Notes under the pieces: model-generated
Told to the model about the DNA's origin: nothing
Seen by the model: the letters and a program-made list of their open reading frames with translations, nothing else
Databases searched by the model: none
Origin: Lethocerus indicus
Taxonomy: Eukaryota > Arthropoda > Insecta > Hemiptera > Belostomatidae
Assembly (NCBI GenBank): GCA_019843655.1
Contig: JACDQD010000011.1
Coordinates: 11,140,604-11,204,603 of the forward strand
DNA length: 64,000 bases
Reading direction: 5' to 3'
Part shown: in pieces, positions 13,287-25,100 of the stretch
Position numbering within the stretch: position 1 is the first letter of the stretch
How the letters are laid out: every line of letters starts with the position of its first letter
Made by a program: the position numbers and the translations under genes

Positions 13287-13440
13287 ATACAAAAATAGGA
13301 GAAACCGAGCGGGGTGAGTGAGTGAGAGGAGCGCTTCTTAGGGAACGAAGGGGAGGGACGGAAGAAAGGCTAATTGCCGGGTGTCCAAATCGAAATCGGC
13401 CCAGGGAAAACTAAAGGCGTTCAGGAGGGAGGAGGCTGGA
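13287..13440 (+). repeat. purine-rich (GA/GGA) stretch
   Basis: This is the main exception to the + strand pyrimidine bias. It includes GTGAGTGAGTGAGAGG and several GGGAGGGA-type words over about 150 bases. The GTGAGT words are donor-like but have no acceptor nearby. Confidence 0.5.
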
Positions 13441-13933
13441 ACCGTCGTTTCCAACGTTGCCCGGGAATAAATTCAGAGTCACGCGAACTTATGTTGTCCA
13501 ACGATTAAAAACTTATTTCATCCAGCACCGGCAATTACACTCCTCAGTCGGGACGGACGTTTCCAATGTGTTTGCCCTCCGTAAGGCCGTTTTCTTTTCT
13601 CTTTTCCTACCGGTGATGCGTCTTTTCAAAACGTTTGTGACTCGTACGGGGGGGGGTCTATAATTTTCGAACGATATTTAATTTGGCCCGCCGGTAATTT
13701 GGAATTTGATTTCGTCTCCCGCGGCCCGTTGAGATTGGTTTACATCTCATTCTAAACACGAGCTCACAGAGCGCCTTCTTATATAATACCATCGCAACCT
13801 AAGCAACCTTATTACTGTCAAGGTTGCGGGTTTCCTCTTGTTTCCATCGAACCGAACATCCGTGTGGTAAATCTACGTGAAATGTTATTCTGTATGATTT
13901 GAAAAGGTGGTTTAAACTAAAAGTTTTCCTGGC

Positions 13934-13953
13934 GGCTCAGTCAGAACTGAGCC
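13934..13953. repeat. 8-bp hairpin
   Basis: GGCTCAGT (13934-13941) pairs with ACTGAGCC (13946-13953) around a CAGA loop. It is followed by ATTTTTAG on the + strand, a short T run that is not evidence of a terminator in this eukaryotic setting. Confidence 0.45.
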
Positions 13954-14979
13954 ATTTTTAGTTCTGAAGATCGATATCGTTAAACTTCTTTTCTTGGCTC
14001 GATTACAGTGAAAAAGGCGTACGGCGGAATAATTTCTGATTGGACAGGTCAGCCTTCTGCCAGTTGTGTATTCCCCATTCGCCGAGCGCACCGACTGCAT
14101 TCCTGGCTCGGGTGCAACTCTGATTGAGCGTTGTTCAATTAGGACTAGGCTGAAGAAAGACTCGCATCTCGCTAGTTCTGTGTCCGGTTCTCGCACTCGG
14201 GTCTAAAAGTCGTCAGTCCCACAGACTTATTCATTCCCAGTCTCCGGGTTTCCTTTCCCAGGGGTCCCGTTCGGGTCTAAATTCGTTACTATCACTTGGT
14301 TAATTCTTAAATAAACGAATTTAGTTGTCTAATATGAGTTTGGATTTAATTTAATCCTTTCATTTCTATTTCAATAGAGACAGTAACGGAATATTCTCTC
14401 GATCGTAATCCAAGTGCTTTTATCTGTGATCTACTATATTTCACACATTATTGGTACTTCTTTCGTAATTCTTTAATAATATACAATATCAAGACTTAAA
14501 ATTTCTAGTCAATTAAACCACTTTGTTTCAATTTTCAGTTGTCGATAGTAGTAATTACTCTGAAATTGAGCCGGTAGTTACACAAAACCACTGATGAAGT
14601 AGTCTAAACGTGTTTGAATACTTGGCCCCCGAGCCTAGACTCTTAATTAAAAAGAATATGATTATGATTGATTTGCTCCTTATCTGCCCTCGTTTATGGG
14701 GCAAAAGCGGTTCAACTAGACCTCCCCCAGAGTGTCGGCTAATTGAAACGGACCCGGGCCACAGTCCAGACCGACTAATCACTCGCTGGGCAATCCTCTC
14801 GTTTTTTCTGACAATCAATCAAAACGAACGTAAACATATTATGAAACGGTTTTCGAGACAATTTAATATTAACATTTTCTAACACTTACATTTTGCTTTA
14901 ATGTATACAGGCTATGGACTTTATCATAACTATATGTTGATTTTTACAATTTTTAAAACCTTTAGGTTGATATTTTTTC

Positions 14980-15013
14980 GTTATTAACTGTTCCTTTTGT
15001 TCACAGGTATGTG
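14980..15013 (+). promoter_or_regulatory. candidate recursive-splicing ratchet point 1
   Basis: A 3' splice site is fused directly to a 5' splice site. The tract from about 14981 is T/C-rich, with a possible branch word TTAAC near 14985-14990, and ends in TTCACAG at 15006. GTATGT follows immediately at 15007-15012. In known insect and vertebrate recursive splicing, the upstream exon joins to this AG, which regenerates a donor that is then spliced onward, so no sequence need remain in the mRNA. The tract is on the + strand, implying left-to-right transcription. A splice-signal match by eye can occur by chance in 64 kb, but acceptor and donor are both strong here and a second example lies at 63083. 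No host exon is visible in the window. Confidence 0.5.
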
Positions 15014-15045
15014 TCTCAAGAATCATTCGTTCGAATCATGTGGTG
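15007..15045 (+). other. possible 39-nt recursive-splice exon or microexon
   Basis: If the acceptor at 15006 is used and the regenerated GTATGT is not, the next good donor is GTATGT at 15046-15051. That gives a 39-nt exon, a multiple of three, with no stop in any of the three forward frames. In known recursive splicing such a downstream donor defines an RS-exon that helps the site be recognised and is then removed. Alternatively it could be a true microexon adding 13 residues. No protein family can be assigned to so short a piece. The call depends entirely on the ratchet-point interpretation. Confidence 0.25.
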
Positions 15046-15837
15046 GTATGTACCGTTTACATATAAACGTTGATAATTTATATATATGCTCGAGAGTACG
15101 AAAATTATATAGGTCCAGGGGACCAGTATGAAGGAATTAATTAACTACTAAATTTGAACAAGTAGGCACATATTTTTCTTAAACTGGTACTATCTTGTTG
15201 TCGGGCCTTATAATTTCAGAATTCATTCATAGCTTTATGAAGGCTTCCAGTTTTCATTATATTGCTGACAGTAGTTAAGTCCTACTTTCTTTTGAAAATC
15301 CGAGTTGTGTCAACATAACTTTCCTAAAGTTCTATAGAATGGTTTGATTTCAAATTCGTACGCGTTACGATCCTCCGTCATGGTCCTTTGGATTACTAAC
15401 CTCGAGATTCTAGTTGACTATTTACAATGACCTTACTTTAATTAAATTGTTATTGCATGCATTTTTTCATAATATGCAAGGTTTTTTATCCTCGGTCGAA
15501 GAATTAATCGTGCATCGGCGAATTTGACATTGAGCAGATATCCTCCGCGCTTCTTTTTCACGGTCCAAAAAATTCCCATTATAAATCTTTCTCGAATACC
15601 GAAATACCAAAAGTGGATTCGGTAATAATCTCTGCTTGAGGGGGGTTGGGAAGGGACCATTTCTCTCCGGAGACGCTCCTCGTCTTTCATCGGATCAACA
15701 CCCGGGCCTCGTTCCTCCCCTATTTTTTCTTCTTATTTTATTAACATTTTTCCTCTCCGCTCATCGAATCGTTTATTTCTGTACCGCCGTCGAGTGCGGC
15801 CGCCTTAAGCGGCGCGGGCCCCGCGCTAATGAACGGA

Positions 15838-15898
15838 TCCCTCTTTCTCTCTCACTCCCCGTCCCTCGCTCCGTCTCTCTCTCTCTCTTTCTTTCTGA
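15838..15898 (+). repeat. CT-rich microsatellite
   Basis: A mixed CT/CCCT/CTTT run of about 60 bases lies inside the long island at 15640-16150. The pyrimidines are on the + strand. Confidence 0.7.
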
Positions 15899-17975
15899 AC
15901 GTTTTATAATATAAAATATGCGGACGACGGGCCGAATTAATTAGTCGGACGCCGGGATTAAATAAATCAGTCCGCGCCCGCTCGGCCGCTCGCTGACAAA
16001 TGGGGTGTCGCCGAGAATTTAATATTTGTTTACGCCGGTGTTTTATCATACACTGGCGGGCGCCGCGAACAGGTGTGATATATATAAATATGCAATCCGG
16101 TAGAACCTTGTACAACGGTCGGGCAATTCGGCTCCCTAGACTTCGGCCGAAATTGAAGAAACAGAAGAATTACACTGCGGGGTCTGGAATTATGGCAAAT
16201 TAATTTGTGTAGGCGTTTGACTGTCATCGGTGTTCTCTGGGATATTAATTTACTGGCGTTTTGTGCCCTTGTCCGTCGTTTGAGTTTCAAGGAATTGGCT
16301 GTTCGCATTGAAATCAAATGCTGTTTTGTAACTTGAGAACTGCTGGAGTTTGTTTTCAGCCGCGATATTCGTTAATCCCGAAATTTCTAGGAATAATAAT
16401 CTATGGCCTACATACGATGATTTGTGTATGGATATGCAGTATGTGCGTATAATAAAGACCGTAAGAATGATCAATATTAGAAGTCCTCCGGCGGTTATAA
16501 GGTGGAACAACTTTGCTCTTCTCTCGGCCCCGTCGTCTATTCTCCACGCGGAATCCGGTTAAACCGTAGACCCCCGAGAATTTGTTTATGGAAGGCGTCC
16601 TTCCGAACAACTGAGCGTCCGCCCAATCGGCAGCGAAATCCCGGCCGTGTCGACGAAATTAATTAGCGGCGAATGCCCGCAGGGACGGGGGCGACGATTA
16701 AATAAATATGCCGTGGAGGGCCAGTTTTTGGGCCTCCCCCCCGGGCCCATTATATCCAATTAACCTCCGTGTTAACGCCGGCGAATGTTTGGCCGCCGCT
16801 CACCCCTCGGGAATCCCACGAAATATCCGCTAATTGCGCCCCCTCACCATAGGCCGGAATCCGTGATTCTGCACGCCTCTTCCAGTTTTGGCGTCCGCTC
16901 TTTGACGTCGCACATTTTTTTTTCTTTTGTTCCGATTTGATCCCTGCGATTGATAAATAGCGATAAAACGGCCCTGACCGGGGCTGGAAGAATATTTCTT
17001 CGCTAATTTTTTTCGAGTTGTGTTTTGTTGTTATTTGCAGTACTCTGTGCCGTATTAGATGAAGCTTAGACGAAACGGGTGTTTTTCAAACTTTTCGTTA
17101 CCGGGCCCACCTTAAAAGAAAGAAAGGAAAAAATATAATCTCGATACCGGTTTAATATAATATAAGAGACTAAAACATTTGGAATTTTTTATTTTATATA
17201 TTTAGAAAATGTTGACACGGTCCCACATTGTAAGGATGTCTATATGTCATTAAATCTGTTGCTTTTATGATATCGCACCGAACCTTCTCACCACCTCCGG
17301 AAACCATTTATGTTATGAAAATTAATTTTTGAGCCTCCCTTTGTTGTTACCTCCTCCCTGGGGAGCCCTCTTCTCGGTTTGGAAACGGCTGGCCTCAAGA
17401 GTGCTTTAAATATACTTCTAAAACGTTGCGGGCATCAAACGGTAATTCCCAGGTTTAAATTGATAGATTTATATGGGAAATCGTAAAAATACGCAAAATG
17501 GTGTGGAACAAATGGCGTCTCCAGGTCTGGTGGTGGCGTTTCCTGTGACTCATGGTTGGCGGTGACCATTAGTGCCGGTACTAAGATATTCTCGGATGAT
17601 TCTCGATGGTGAACGTCGGTGGTATGGTGGCGGAGTATGGGCTGTAGCCAGTAATTGGGTGTCGGCCGCTACCAGCTGCTCGCCCGCTAACTACGCCCCA
17701 TTAATAACTTCTCGAGGGCCGGCAGGTCCCTTTTCTCCAAGTCCGTCAGCACAACAGAGCTCAATCGTAATTGCGGTAGCTCTCCCCCATTTCTCTCCCT
17801 TCGGGTTGTCTTGTTAACTATTGTCATTTGTTATAGTGTTCCGGTAGATCTCTGCATCCATTCGGTGTATATTCTACAGTTTAAGATGTATACATATACA
17901 TTTATGTGTGGATTTTCTCACCGCCAATAACTAATACGAAGCGAATAATAATATGACATTCGGTATTGCTTCAAT

Positions 17976-18042
17976 AAAGTTATTTGATCTCTATACTACC
18001 TGGCGACTGGTTCCTTTACCCTTTAAATCCGAACTAATTTAT
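17976..18042 (+). repeat. dispersed repeat, copy A
   Basis: The core at 17993-18042 matches 37700-37748 at about 45 of 50 positions with one gap, in the same orientation. Weaker similarity reaches back to AAAGTT at 17976. The shared part begins ATACTACCTGGCGACTG and ends with CTAATTTAT. It has no open frame, no tRNA-like boxes and no visible terminal repeats. It could be a fragment of an old transposon or a duplicated regulatory element. Flanking bases outside this block do not match. Confidence 0.6.
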
Positions 18043-20090
18043 CCCCCATCTACGTAGGCTCATTGCTGTTGTTGATTTCGGAGTGAAGATAACAACACTA
18101 TAGATGGATAAATCGGGGTGTTCTTAAGAGATTTCTGTTTCTGTGGCGGAGAGGAGGAGACCGCGTTAGCCGGGGCGAACGTGATATCCGGTGTGTGTAA
18201 ACCGGCGGGTACGTGAGGGGCGGAAATTTTTCAGAGCCGCGCGTGACGACCCCTCGGGCGCGCTATCTATTCCCGGTCAATAAGGAACAGGGCCGGGTCA
18301 TTGGAACAAAGGGATAAAAGCGGTGCATTCAGGAAGCGTCGGTGTGGCCCATTCGCTAACGAGTAGGCCGTGTCCCGGGGGGCGCCCTCCCGCTCACCCT
18401 CGTTAACCTCCCCGGCGATCCTCCCTACCGGTACACTCTGCTCGATAATCTATAAAATGAATCCGACGTTCGCGTAACTTAGATAGAGCATTCTACCGAA
18501 GTAGAGGTCTGGATTCTTGTCCTCCAAGTCCTGCTATAAAGTCCTAGAAGTATAAGTTCCTAAAGCAATTTTTAACCTCATTTATATTCATTCTTGTTTA
18601 AATCAGTGTTACATGTCACTGTGTCCATGTCATTAAAAGGAATTTGATTTGATTTTTCGTACTTATGGTAACAAGCATTGTGTAGATACATTTGTTGTGT
18701 TGCCGAATATATCTATGGGGATAAAACAAAATTGCAACATAATTGGGAATCAGCCCAAATATCTACTGTCCTTTAACTGTAATATAGATTTCGAGGTAAA
18801 TTTCTCAGCGAATATTCTCTGTTCCTGCAGTATGAGTCCAAATTTTTCTCGTCTCTTGCAGTATCCAGATTTTAGCTGTGCCGTTGTCTCACCCAATGTA
18901 CGACGATTCAATGCAAGGAGGTAAAATATACAAGTTAATATAGGAGATCAAATACCACGAAATGTGTCCTATCATCACATATTCGAGCGGGTTCGGTAGC
19001 AAATAAAAAACAAAAACGTCTCCGGACAGAATTAAGCGGCGACATTGTCGTCAACTGATACCGAACTAAATGAAACTCGTGTGGTATTAAAAGGCGGGCC
19101 GTTCGTATATGGTCAAACCCGGGGCCGGCCGAGATAGTTTTCCCAGATCTGGGTCCGGTAATCGGGCGGTAAGTGGGCGCCGACACCGGCGCTCTCCAAA
19201 TGGTCATAACTCCGTGGCTCTGCTCCGGAGGGGAGGGAGACAGCCCCCATTGCTTCAATTATAATGGCCCTCGCCGCTTCTAGTTCTCCTCCTCTCTCAG
19301 ATCGAAAAGATTAGTTGTGCTCCCAGCGGGTTATACCGCCCGGGAATGCACTCTGTATTTTATGTCAGACAAATGCCCGGCTCTGTCCCTATATGAGAAC
19401 GGCTTTCCTGTTCGTTAATTAATCCAGTTCATTTATTGAATTCGTCCCGTATCGATCTGTTCTCCCCTATCTAAGATCGGAAGAGGGCCTCGTATTGAAT
19501 GTTGCATGGGGTGTACTGAAGGAATATACATGGTGAACATAACACTGAAAGTTTTACACGGTGTTATAATTGAGTTATTAATAATTTCTTTCGTGGCGAG
19601 TGCAATCGAAACGTAAATTCCTGTCTTAATTATAAATCAACTGTGTAGTTATCGATACTGCTGATATAGAATGCAAAAGAAACGTTTCATTCCAGTACAA
19701 GTCCAGCAGGTTTGTTTCTAACTAATGTTACGGGCATTACTTTGCAGTATTTTTGTGGTGTCTCAAACGAGACTTTTAAATCGTTTAGACTAATTGATCG
19801 TTTTATTAGTGTAGAGTGAAAAATCTGGCCGGCTAGATCTACCATTAGACTTCCGTGTTTTATCGCTTCCACCTTTATGAATTTGATTTAATTGTTGAAC
19901 GTTACTTTCCAAACAGTTAATTGCATTCTTTAAGAGTTGCCTAGTAATATAACTTTACTTCCTAATAACTGGTTTCGGAAATTATATTTAGTGTTTTTAC
20001 GAAAAGCATTGGTGGTATACCACACGAAGAATGTCTTAAATGACGGTAACATTCGCTATTGGAGACCACCCTCGTAGGCGAGTTAGGTAT

Positions 20091-23000
20091 TCGTGAGGGC
20101 TTGCCGGGTATTTGTTTTTGACCGGCCCCGGCCACTGTTGTTGTTACCCGGCTGCGGCCCACTTCTTGGGCGTGTCGTATTTATTTATTTATTTTACTTT
20201 TAATAAACTCCCCACACGTCGTTCGCCTGTTGAAATAATGGGCGTTCCGTTTGTACAGGCGCCGCGGAGAAAATATTTCAGTCCGTGGACTTTACCCCCG
20301 TCCCCGGGGACGCGAGGTCCTACACGGGAGTTGTCTAATTCCCAATTGTTGCCCGACACGTACAAAAACGTTTTATTTAGCTTGGAACACTCGTTTGGTG
20401 GTCTTCGAGGTGGTCTCGATATATCTCGATTCTTTTCGGAAGCTACTGGAAACCGGTCTACCAGAAAACTAAATTTGTTGGAGTTAATTATGTATGGTAC
20501 TGTCGATTTTTAAGGAATAACGGAACTAAAAAAATTGTTTATCGCATGTTTTATTTCAGTGCACAGTAAATTACTTATACTTCTATTTGGTTACTTTTTT
20601 GTCCGTAGAAAATTGGAAACAGAAATCGTTTTTCTCCGCCAGTTCTGTATTATGCTAGGAGCAGATTCGGGAGAGTCCTTCGAGGCGTAGTTTTTCTGAA
20701 CTCTTGCCAACGGTACATCCTTTTCCCTTAGGTTTGTTACCTCCCCCCCCATAACGGTCCGGGTTTTTCCTCCGTTTTCTTCTATGCAGTGGGACGGCCG
20801 GCGAAAATCTCCCACCGATATTATCGCCGAGATCAGATGCCGGGGTGGACTCGTTCCGTGTTACGGTCAGTCCGCTGGCCCATTATTTATACCCCGGCGA
20901 TTCTATTTGCTCGCCCGCCCCGAGCGCAACATTTGCATCCGGCCAATTATAATATTGATTGGCCGCTCGGATTTTTTAATTGGCGACTGGTTCGCCCAAT
21001 CGGAGCCTGTCGTTGTCTCGTGGGGGGATCAATCTCCGCCGTTATTAAACCGAGCCCGTGTCCGTTTGATTGGCTCCCGGCCTAACAAGACCTTCGGGAG
21101 TCGAAGTCAGGCCATTGCCTCAATCGCTATCTCCCTCCCTCCCTCTCCGTCCCTCTCTCTCCCTCCTTCTGAATCCCCCCCCCGGTCTCATCGCCGCCAT
21201 ATGTTTCTTATGACACCTACCGGGTCGGCCCTACCGACAGCCCCGGTGTTCGTATCATATAAGCATTCTTACCGCCTTGCTCCCCAAATATGGAGCCCGT
21301 TCTCGCATGCCTCTCCCCTGTCTGCCTTCCAGTGTCCCGTCATAAACTTACTTATATATTAACTCGGCCGGTTAATATAAATATTAAATGTTGCTACTAT
21401 GTCGTCCCGACGATTGAATTTCGCTAGTTTCTTTCACTCCCGGTATTTTCTGCCATCGTATCTAGACGATAACTCAGATGATTGTGTTGAAAGGATCCAC
21501 GTGTGACTCTGATTCTCTCAAACCATTTAATCGTTAGAAAACCGAGGTATAGTTTCATGAGTTGCGTGACAGTGCTGGCATAAAATCTGTTAACACAGAA
21601 ACAGTAATTTTTAATTGTAAATAGTTTATTATTAAAAGTCGGTTTTATATATTTCCGTAGCCCTCTTCCAAGTCTGACCTTTACTCGGATGGTGTCTTGC
21701 GCATTCTCAAGAATGTAATTTAGGCCAATGGATCGGATATTATACTTTATCTACGTGTACACGTATATTTCCTATGTCGGGGATACGGTAATTAAAGCTT
21801 CCCGCTGGACAGTTCTCTGGAATATTTATAACATCCGATACATCAAATTAATAACTGTCCGGCGGTCTTCTGGGCCGACACAGTTTCGCCATCATCCCCG
21901 GCGCTTCTCTGTCCACGCTCCTCCATCCCGTGGAAAACGAGTTTCACTCATTTCCATATAGATATCGGGTATAAAGTAAAGACCGGTATACCTGGGTCGG
22001 CCACCGTGCTTCTCGCCCCGGCACTCTGTTTTACATATTAATTAACAGTCCTTTTTGTATCGTAACTAACTAACGACAGATCAAATTGTGGCCGTGTTGT
22101 CACTGTAATATAAAACTTCAATTTATATACCCTCCGTCCCGCCCCCCCCCTCGCTTTTTTTTACCCGGCGCGTCCCCGTGATTTAGTGCTGTCTGAATAA
22201 TTTATAATATTTATTGGACATAGGTGTAAAATAAAAACAACCGCTGGAGGGCCCCAGCCCCGAGCACGGATTCCCGGCTATGTTTGTTTAATTCGGTCGG
22301 CGTCGGACATATTATCCTCTATTTACTGCCTTCATTATGTTACGAAAATTCCACAAACAAGATTCTATCCACAGTACGGTGGTATTGTCTTATCTGTGTG
22401 CCTAGTTTATTTTCTTGCATTGTACTTTTTTCTCCGTCGTCTCTTCTGGAACCTTCATTCGGATGACATTACTTTGAGCTTGGCTATTGGTTTGCGCCAA
22501 TTCGTCGGCCGGAACAGTCTGCGAACTTGAATGGCCCTTATGGCTCTTTTATAACGGACTCGTGCCGACGGAATTGGGCGACAAATTGAGTGCAGTGGAG
22601 GGGACAATAAGGGGAAGAGCGGTGGGAATCACGGCGTGGACGTGAGGGGCGGGGTGTGAGAGGGGACCGGTCGGTGTCAGGTGCGTAGGGCAGGTTGCCC
22701 GCGTGTTTGTCCCCCGGCTCTGATTAATAGCGGCTTGCCCAATGACTGATGAACCCCTCCGCCGAGCCACACTAAAGCTTTCTGTCAACACCGCCGCCGC
22801 GTTCGGCACCCAGAACCTTTACTTCACAACTTAAAACTTACGGTTCCGTTAGTCAGAGTTAAGATCCCAGCAAAAATAATCGTTTTATTTAACCCCCGAA
22901 ACAATATTGAGGTTCTTTATCCTAAACGAGTATAATATCTATAATGCAACAATAGCGAGAATGTATTTTTTCCCTCGAATAAAAATTCATGCTATAAACA

Positions 23001-25100
23001 TTTTTTGGATAGTTAAAATATCCAGATAGTCCTGCATCGATATACTTTAATACTGTTGTTATGACTATAAAAACACCCCCTACGTGCTGTTACCAATTCC
23101 ATGACTTTCGTTCTCTTTGATTTCAACTCCGACTCTTGTGACTAAATACCTCGAAATAAGAAAACATTTGAGTACGATATAATTCTTGTGCCAAATTACT
23201 GACTGTTAACGGAATGGTATGGACCGTAAAAAGTTCTGAAAATAACTCCATTTCCGCCGAATTGTGTCGATTAGAATTTCCTGGTGTAATCACTTGGCCC
23301 TCCTCTAAAGAAATCTCTGCTCTCGACTCCGCCGAGCCCCCGGTCCTATAAATAGGCGACATTTTTCTTAGGGCGGTCCTCTTTGGTAATTACTCAGTCG
23401 AGATTAATGACTTCAGAAGATATTTATCTCGAAATGGGTGTCATAATACGGCTGGTGTCTTTTTCCCCGGACAGTTACCCGGGACTGTTCGTTAATTGAA
23501 TATATCTGGCCGACGCCATTAGCATCAGCGTTGTTGTCTGTAACATTATCCACTGCATTTGGTTATTTTAGGATCTAATAAAATTTCACTACAATTTACA
23601 CCGATGTCGTATTGTGTCACTTGTATCTTATCAATTTCTAAATACGATAGACACTTTGCTAACAATGTGTCAACGTTATAGAACCCTAAATCACAGCATT
23701 GTAGTTAATTGAGATGATAATAATAATAGTATTTTTCTAAACCCTTCCATAAGACTAGGTATTACAGTTAATATTCAAAACTAGCCCAAATTAAGTTTAT
23801 ATTGGGTAGTCCGTCAGGATAATTTATAACCCACCAAAGACACCGGTGTATTCTGTCGTGATGAATTTCCGGTTGCGTCACTATTTATTCCGTTAAAGTT
23901 TCAAACGCATGGCCATTGTAGCGCTCCCTTCACTGCAGGCTCAGGCCCGCTGGGAGATCTCATCTGGGTCTGAATGTTTCAAGGAAAGCCGTACATCAAC
24001 CCATGCCGAGCGCATTATGTAATAACATTGCGCCCCGCGTTTTCCCCGTTAGTCCGACGACATCAACTATACATAAATGGCCGCCGCGCTGAAATAATAA
24101 CTGCCGACCCGGCCGGAATGATACCAATAAAGATCCGAGAAGCGCCGTTAAAGGAATACATTACTCGGTTTAATTACTCGGCCCTGGGAGTGTGTAAATA
24201 AAGGCCCTCCCCCCCGCGACCCCGTTAATCGTCAAATGTAATTAAGCCGTACCAATTGTCGTTTGAATTTGCATTAACCGCTAGTTAGTCGATAAGAGCT
24301 GTAAGCATTTGATTACGCAGTTAATAGGCGTGTAGGGTTTTATTGGGTGGGCTTTATTATGTGATGGCAATTTGAAATATAACACCGCTATTATATATGT
24401 CGGGACTATTCTATAGTATATTGCTTATAGCAGGTACATTATTTGAAGACATTCACGGTAGGAAAATAGTTGATAAATGATAATTAGTATTGCGAACATA
24501 TTCTACCCAACTTATTGAAAACGAATCCGAAGTTGATTTATTACCGAAACTCTATTGGGAATCGTGAGGCCGGCATTATGGCCGAGATTATAATTAAAAT
24601 TACTTTCGGACCGCGGGGTAATAATTAACAACACGGTACTGTCGTAACTCTTCTTCGGTTTATGGTCCAAATTTTTTTTTCTCGCTCCGGCTTTTCAATA
24701 GCTGAACCGAATTGACTCCGGCGCGGTGTAGGTCGTGAAAGGCCCGGCTAATATTGAACTTGGCTTTTGTTGCGCAGGGGGGTGAGCCGCTAACCTTTCG
24801 CGGGGCGGGCAAAAACCCCGGGCCGTAAAGCCCCATGGCATGGGGCCATTGTGAGCCGCCCAGCCAATAAACCCCCGTCCCCCTCCCCCGCGGGCCTCGG
24901 TGAAGGGAAAGTGAGAAGCGGGCACCGGGCATAAAACGCGTCGTGACAGCCCCGCGCCGCAGCTAATATAATAAGTATCGGTAAAGTCATTAGGATTTTT
25001 TTTGACCGGCCGTGAAGTCCATCACCGAGTCGCGTACGGGGGAGAGTCGGGGATTGCCTTTCAGTCCCCTCCACCACCCCCACCAAAATTAGAAAAATAT
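20091..25100. other. non-coding segment with islands at 20090-20350, 20760-21340, 22130-22270, 22540-22810, 23930-24240 and 24640-25080
   Basis: It contains the longest open frame of the window (20784-21362, 192 codons), which crosses a CCCT tract and shows no domain. A lone acceptor-like TTTTATTTCAG ends at 20561. The 24640-25080 island has three overlapping - strand frames with Gly/Pro/Arg-rich, non-domain content. The AT-rich gaps 22830-23350 and 24300-24640 show nothing recognisable. Confidence 0.6.
21128..21183 (+). repeat. CCCT/CT pyrimidine tract
   Basis: CTCCCTCC-type repeats are followed by TTCTGAAT and a C9 run. The tract produces the Ser/Pro/Leu-rich stretch in the 192-codon open frame that spans it, a reason to distrust that frame as a gene. 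Confidence 0.7.

Larger units (their letters stand above)
9665..14979. other. non-coding segment with islands at 10190-10640, 11470-11760, 12230-12580 and 13290-13740
   Basis: GC-rich islands alternate with AT-rich gaps at intervals of roughly 1 kb. The 10190-10530 frame is Arg/Pro-rich because of CpG-rich codons and has no domain. A short (CA)n run is at 11790-11803. The AT-rich gap 12590-13260 holds only homeodomain-like words. The last 700 bases before the ratchet at 15006 grow AT-rich and T-rich, as expected upstream of an acceptor. Confidence 0.6.
15052..20090. other. non-coding segment with long islands at 15640-16150 and 16500-17000
   Basis: The island 15640-16150 carries the CT tract and TAATTA words embedded in CpG-rich sequence. 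A strong lone acceptor, TTTGTTTTCAG, ends at 16360, but no donor-bounded open exon follows. Further GC-rich patches lie near 17520-17800, 18130-18440 and 19040-19480. Copy A of the dispersed repeat is at 17976-18042. The gaps 17040-17480 and 18480-18950 show nothing beyond AT-rich background. Confidence 0.6.

Noticed and set aside
14592..14615. CTGATGA...TAAACGTG, resembling a hammerhead
   Set aside because: The GAAA core reads TAAA and the spacer does not form stem II. Too weak to separate from chance.
17050..17075. GATGAAGCTTAGACGAAACGGG, resembling a hammerhead
   Set aside because: The spacing and GAAAC fit, but the CUGA part carries two changes and no stem I partner is visible.
20981..20993. 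Third copy of the dispersed repeat (TGGCGACTGGTTC)
   Set aside because: Only 13 bases match copy A with no extension on either side, which is expected by chance in 64 kb.
20784..21362. Longest open frame, 192 codons on the + strand
   Set aside because: It lies in a GC-rich island and runs through a CCCT tract, giving Ser/Pro/Leu low-complexity sequence. No domain, signal or supporting splice sites; a second overlapping frame is also open.
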